The notes under the pieces are model-generated. The model was not told where the DNA came from, searched no databases, and saw only the letters and a list, made by a program, of their open reading frames with translations. A stretch of DNA of 7,242 bases, from assembly GCA_050290145.1 (NCBI GenBank), contig JBNKHC010000016.1, positions 1-7,242 on the forward strand, read 5' to 3'. Origin of the DNA: Pelagibius sp050290145. GTDB taxonomy: Bacteria; Pseudomonadota; Alphaproteobacteria; Kiloniellales; Kiloniellaceae. Position numbers and translations under genes: made by a program. This document shows, in pieces, positions 5,522 to 7,242 of this stretch (within the stretch, counting starts at the first letter, position 1; each line of letters starts with the position of its first letter).

Positions 5522-7066
5522 TTGTCAGGCGTCAACACCGAAGGACCCGACAGAACGACTCTGCTTGAGTGCCGGGCCGGCAAGGCCTGGCTGCTGTTGC
5601 TCGTCCTCATCCTGTTCTCCAGCGTCGCCGGCGGCTACGCGCTCTATCGCTCGAACCTGCACTGGTTCGAGACCAACAAGGCCGAGGAGACCGCCACCGC
5701 CCTGCGTCTGGTCGAGGCCATGGTCGCCAACTACACCGATATCCGCAGCGACCTGCAGGCCGACGAGGCGCCGGTGCCCGCCACCTTCCGCGCCCACGCG
5801 ATCGACCGCTTCAACGCGGCGCGCGACAGCGACCACCAGCTGCAGATGGACTGGCTCGGCATTCCGGGGCGCCAGATCGCCACCGCGCCGCAGGACGAGA
5901 CCACCGCCGCCGCGATCCGCGAGGCGGCGCGAACCGGGCGCAGCACGCCGCGCAGCGGGTGGCTGACCCTGAACGGCGCCCTGGTGTTCCGCACCATCGC
6001 GCCTTCCGTCGCCAGCCAGCAGGCCTGCGTCGACTGCCACAACCGCCATGTCACCGACGGCGAGCCCTGGAAGCTGGGCGACGTCATGGGAGCTTTCGTC
6101 GTCGACATTCCCGCCGCCGGCTTCCTCAGCGCGGCGCGGCGCGACGCCGCCATCTCAGGCTGCGTGCTGTTTTTGGTGCTGGCCACGGTGAGCGGCCTCA
6201 TCCTCTTCCTGCAGCACCGCCGCCATCAGGCCGAGCTGCTGGCCTCCGCCAATGCCGAGCAGGCGCGCACCGCCAGCGAGGGACGGCGCATCGCCGAGGC
6301 GGCCAGCCGCGCCAAGTCGCGCTTCCTGGCGCTCATGAGCCACGAGCTGCGCACGCCCCTGAACGCCATCCTCGGCTTCTCCGAAGTGATGACGCGCGAG
6401 ACCATGGGGCCGATCCCGGCACGCTATGCCGACTACGCGCAGGACATCCACAAGAGCGGCCAGCATCTGCTGACGGTGATCAGCGACATCCTCGACCTGG
6501 CGCGGGCGGAATCGGGCCACCTGCGCCTCAGCGAGCAGGAGTTCACCCTGGAAGAAGCCGTCGGCCCCTGCCTGCGTCTCATCCGGCCGCGCGCCGAACA
6601 GCAGAAGGTCTCCGTCGCCGCCAAGCTGCCCAGGGACCTGCGGCTCAACGCCGATCTGACCAAGCTGCGCCAGGCCGTCCTGAACCTGCTGTCGAACGCG
6701 GTGAAGTTCACGCCGGAAGGCGGCCGCATCCTGGTCAACGCCCAGCTGCTCGACGACGGCAGCCTCGCCATCGCCATCACCGACAGCGGCATCGGCATCA
6801 AACCGGAGGACATCCCCCAGGCCCTCACCCCCTTCGAACGCCTGGAAGCGGCCGAGCAGATCGAAGGTACCGGCCTGGGCCTGCCGCTCGCCAAGGTGCT
6901 GACTGAACTGCACGGCGGATCGCTGGCGCTGGAGGGCCTGGCCGAAGGCGGCACCCGCGTGACTCTCATCCTGCCGCCCGATCGCGTTCACGTCGAAGAC
7001 GGGTTGGAAGGCGCCCCGGCCAGCGGCGGCGTGGAGCCGCGCCTGGCCGCCATGCCGGAACGCTGA
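5522..7066 (+). CDS. membrane sensor histidine kinase with periplasmic c-type heme (DUF3365/Tll0287-like) domain
   Basis: A 514-residue sensor kinase. A first membrane helix (about 22-42) is followed by a periplasmic sensor region (43-205). That region ends with CVDCH at 169-173, a CxxCH site for covalent c-type heme, in the arrangement of Tll0287-like (DUF3365) domains. A second helix (about 209-231) and a linker helix follow. The HisKA domain has the phosphoacceptor H274 in SHELRTPLN. The ATPase domain has N392, D421 in DSGIGI, F438 and GTGLGL at 449-454. All catalytic boxes are intact, and the core resembles the PleC/DivJ-like group of alphaproteobacterial kinases. It probably senses redox state or a gas ligand through heme; that is inference. 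The start is TTG at 5522, with GGGGA 6 bases ahead and no better in-frame codon. No response regulator gene is adjacent. A 30-residue tail follows the ATPase domain. Confidence 0.92.
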   Translation: MSGVNTEGPDRTTLLECRAGKAWLLLLVLILFSSVAGGYALYRSNLHWFETNKAEETATALRLVEAMVANYTDIRSDLQADEAPVPATFRAHAIDRFNAARDSDHQLQMDWLGIPGRQIATAPQDETTAAAIREAARTGRSTPRSGWLTLNGALVFRTIAPSVASQQACVDCHNRHVTDGEPWKLGDVMGAFVVDIPAAGFLSAARRDAAISGCVLFLVLATVSGLILFLQHRRHQAELLASANAEQARTASEGRRIAEAASRAKSRFLALMSHELRTPLNAILGFSEVMTRETMGPIPARYADYAQDIHKSGQHLLTVISDILDLARAESGHLRLSEQEFTLEEAVGPCLRLIRPRAEQQKVSVAAKLPRDLRLNADLTKLRQAVLNLLSNAVKFTPEGGRILVNAQLLDDGSLAIAITDSGIGIKPEDIPQALTPFERLEAAEQIEGTGLGLPLAKVLTELHGGSLALEGLAEGGTRVTLILPPDRVHVEDGLEGAPASGGVEPRLAAMPER

Positions 7067-7117
7067 ACGCCGGAGCCTAGCGACATCCGGGCCGTGATGG
7101 CCTAATCTGCCGGCTCT

Positions 7118-7242
7118 ATGCTCTCTATCAAGAATCTCACCCGCCCCGGCCTGGAGCCGGTCTCCTTCGAGCTGGCCGCCGGCGAGTGCATCGCCCTGCG
7201 CGGCCCTTCCGGCGCCGGCAAGTCGCTGCTGCTGCGCGCCAT
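7118..7242 (+). CDS. ABC transporter ATP-binding protein, N-terminal fragment
   Basis: Forty-one codons from the ATG at 7118 run off the end of the window. The peptide starts MLSIKNLTRPGLEPVSFEL and reaches a complete Walker A motif, GPSGAGKSLLLRA, so it is an ABC ATPase. The short distance from the N-terminus to Walker A and the KSLLLRA ending (instead of the usual KSTLL) recall FetA/YbbL-type ATPases of a metal-export ABC system, but too little is present to name the substrate. The gene begins 51 bases after the kinase stop on the same strand and could be co-transcribed. No good ribosome-binding site precedes the ATG; TAATCT at 7103-7108 lies where a -10 element for a nearly leaderless transcript would be. 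Confidence 0.8.
   Translation, partial: MLSIKNLTRPGLEPVSFELAAGECIALRGPSGAGKSLLLRA

Noticed and set aside
5569..6906. 445-codon plus-strand open frame overlapping the histidine kinase in another frame
   Set aside because: Arg/Pro/Ala/His-rich translation without motifs; the kinase frame has all catalytic boxes.
6155..6991. 278-codon minus-strand open frame antisense to the kinase
   Set aside because: Mirror frame of the kinase ATPase and HisKA domains, Gln/Gly-rich, no family features.

Overview
The window looks like a chromosomal segment of a GC-rich alphaproteobacterium, most plausibly from the Rhodospirillales or a relative. Four things point that way: GC-heavy codon use throughout, a DUF1465/RcdA-family gene (restricted to Alphaproteobacteria), a cysteine-less L31 ribosomal protein beside an MsbA-related exporter, and a ROSE-like thermosensor leader in front of an ibpA-type small heat-shock gene. 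The taxonomic call is inference; no 16S or tRNA gene is present.

Layout, left to right. At 1-141 is the 3' end of an OmpA/MotB-type peptidoglycan-binding protein gene. At 200-281 a nested inverted repeat of REP type separates it from the convergent gene for an MsbA/P-glycoprotein-like ABC exporter (324-2168, minus). A 272-base divergent spacer holds a palindromic operator candidate and a good sigma-70 promoter for rpmE (ribosomal protein L31, 2441-2662, plus). A strong hairpin terminator lies between rpmE and the convergent rcdA-like gene (2750-3163, minus). The 412-base divergent spacer between rcdA and the small heat-shock gene (3576-4043, plus) holds a 15-base tandem repeat, a heat-shock sigma-32-type promoter and a structured leader resembling a ROSE RNA thermometer. 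A very strong terminator follows, then a convergent MFS transporter gene (4132-5313, minus). Divergent from that is a membrane histidine kinase with a periplasmic c-type heme motif (5522-7066, plus). Last is the truncated start of an ABC ATPase gene (7118-7242, plus).

The genes are mostly single transcription units alternating in strand, so this is not one pathway. Themes are envelope function (OmpA-type protein, ABC exporter), translation (L31), proteostasis and cell cycle (RcdA adaptor for ClpXP, Hsp20 holdase) and signalling (heme-containing kinase without an adjacent response regulator). The strongest regulatory signal is the heat-shock promoter plus RNA thermometer at 3425-3573. The most unusual protein is the kinase, whose sensor region carries a CxxCH heme-attachment motif. 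I saw no clear evidence of an undescribed defence system, mobile element or CRISPR array.
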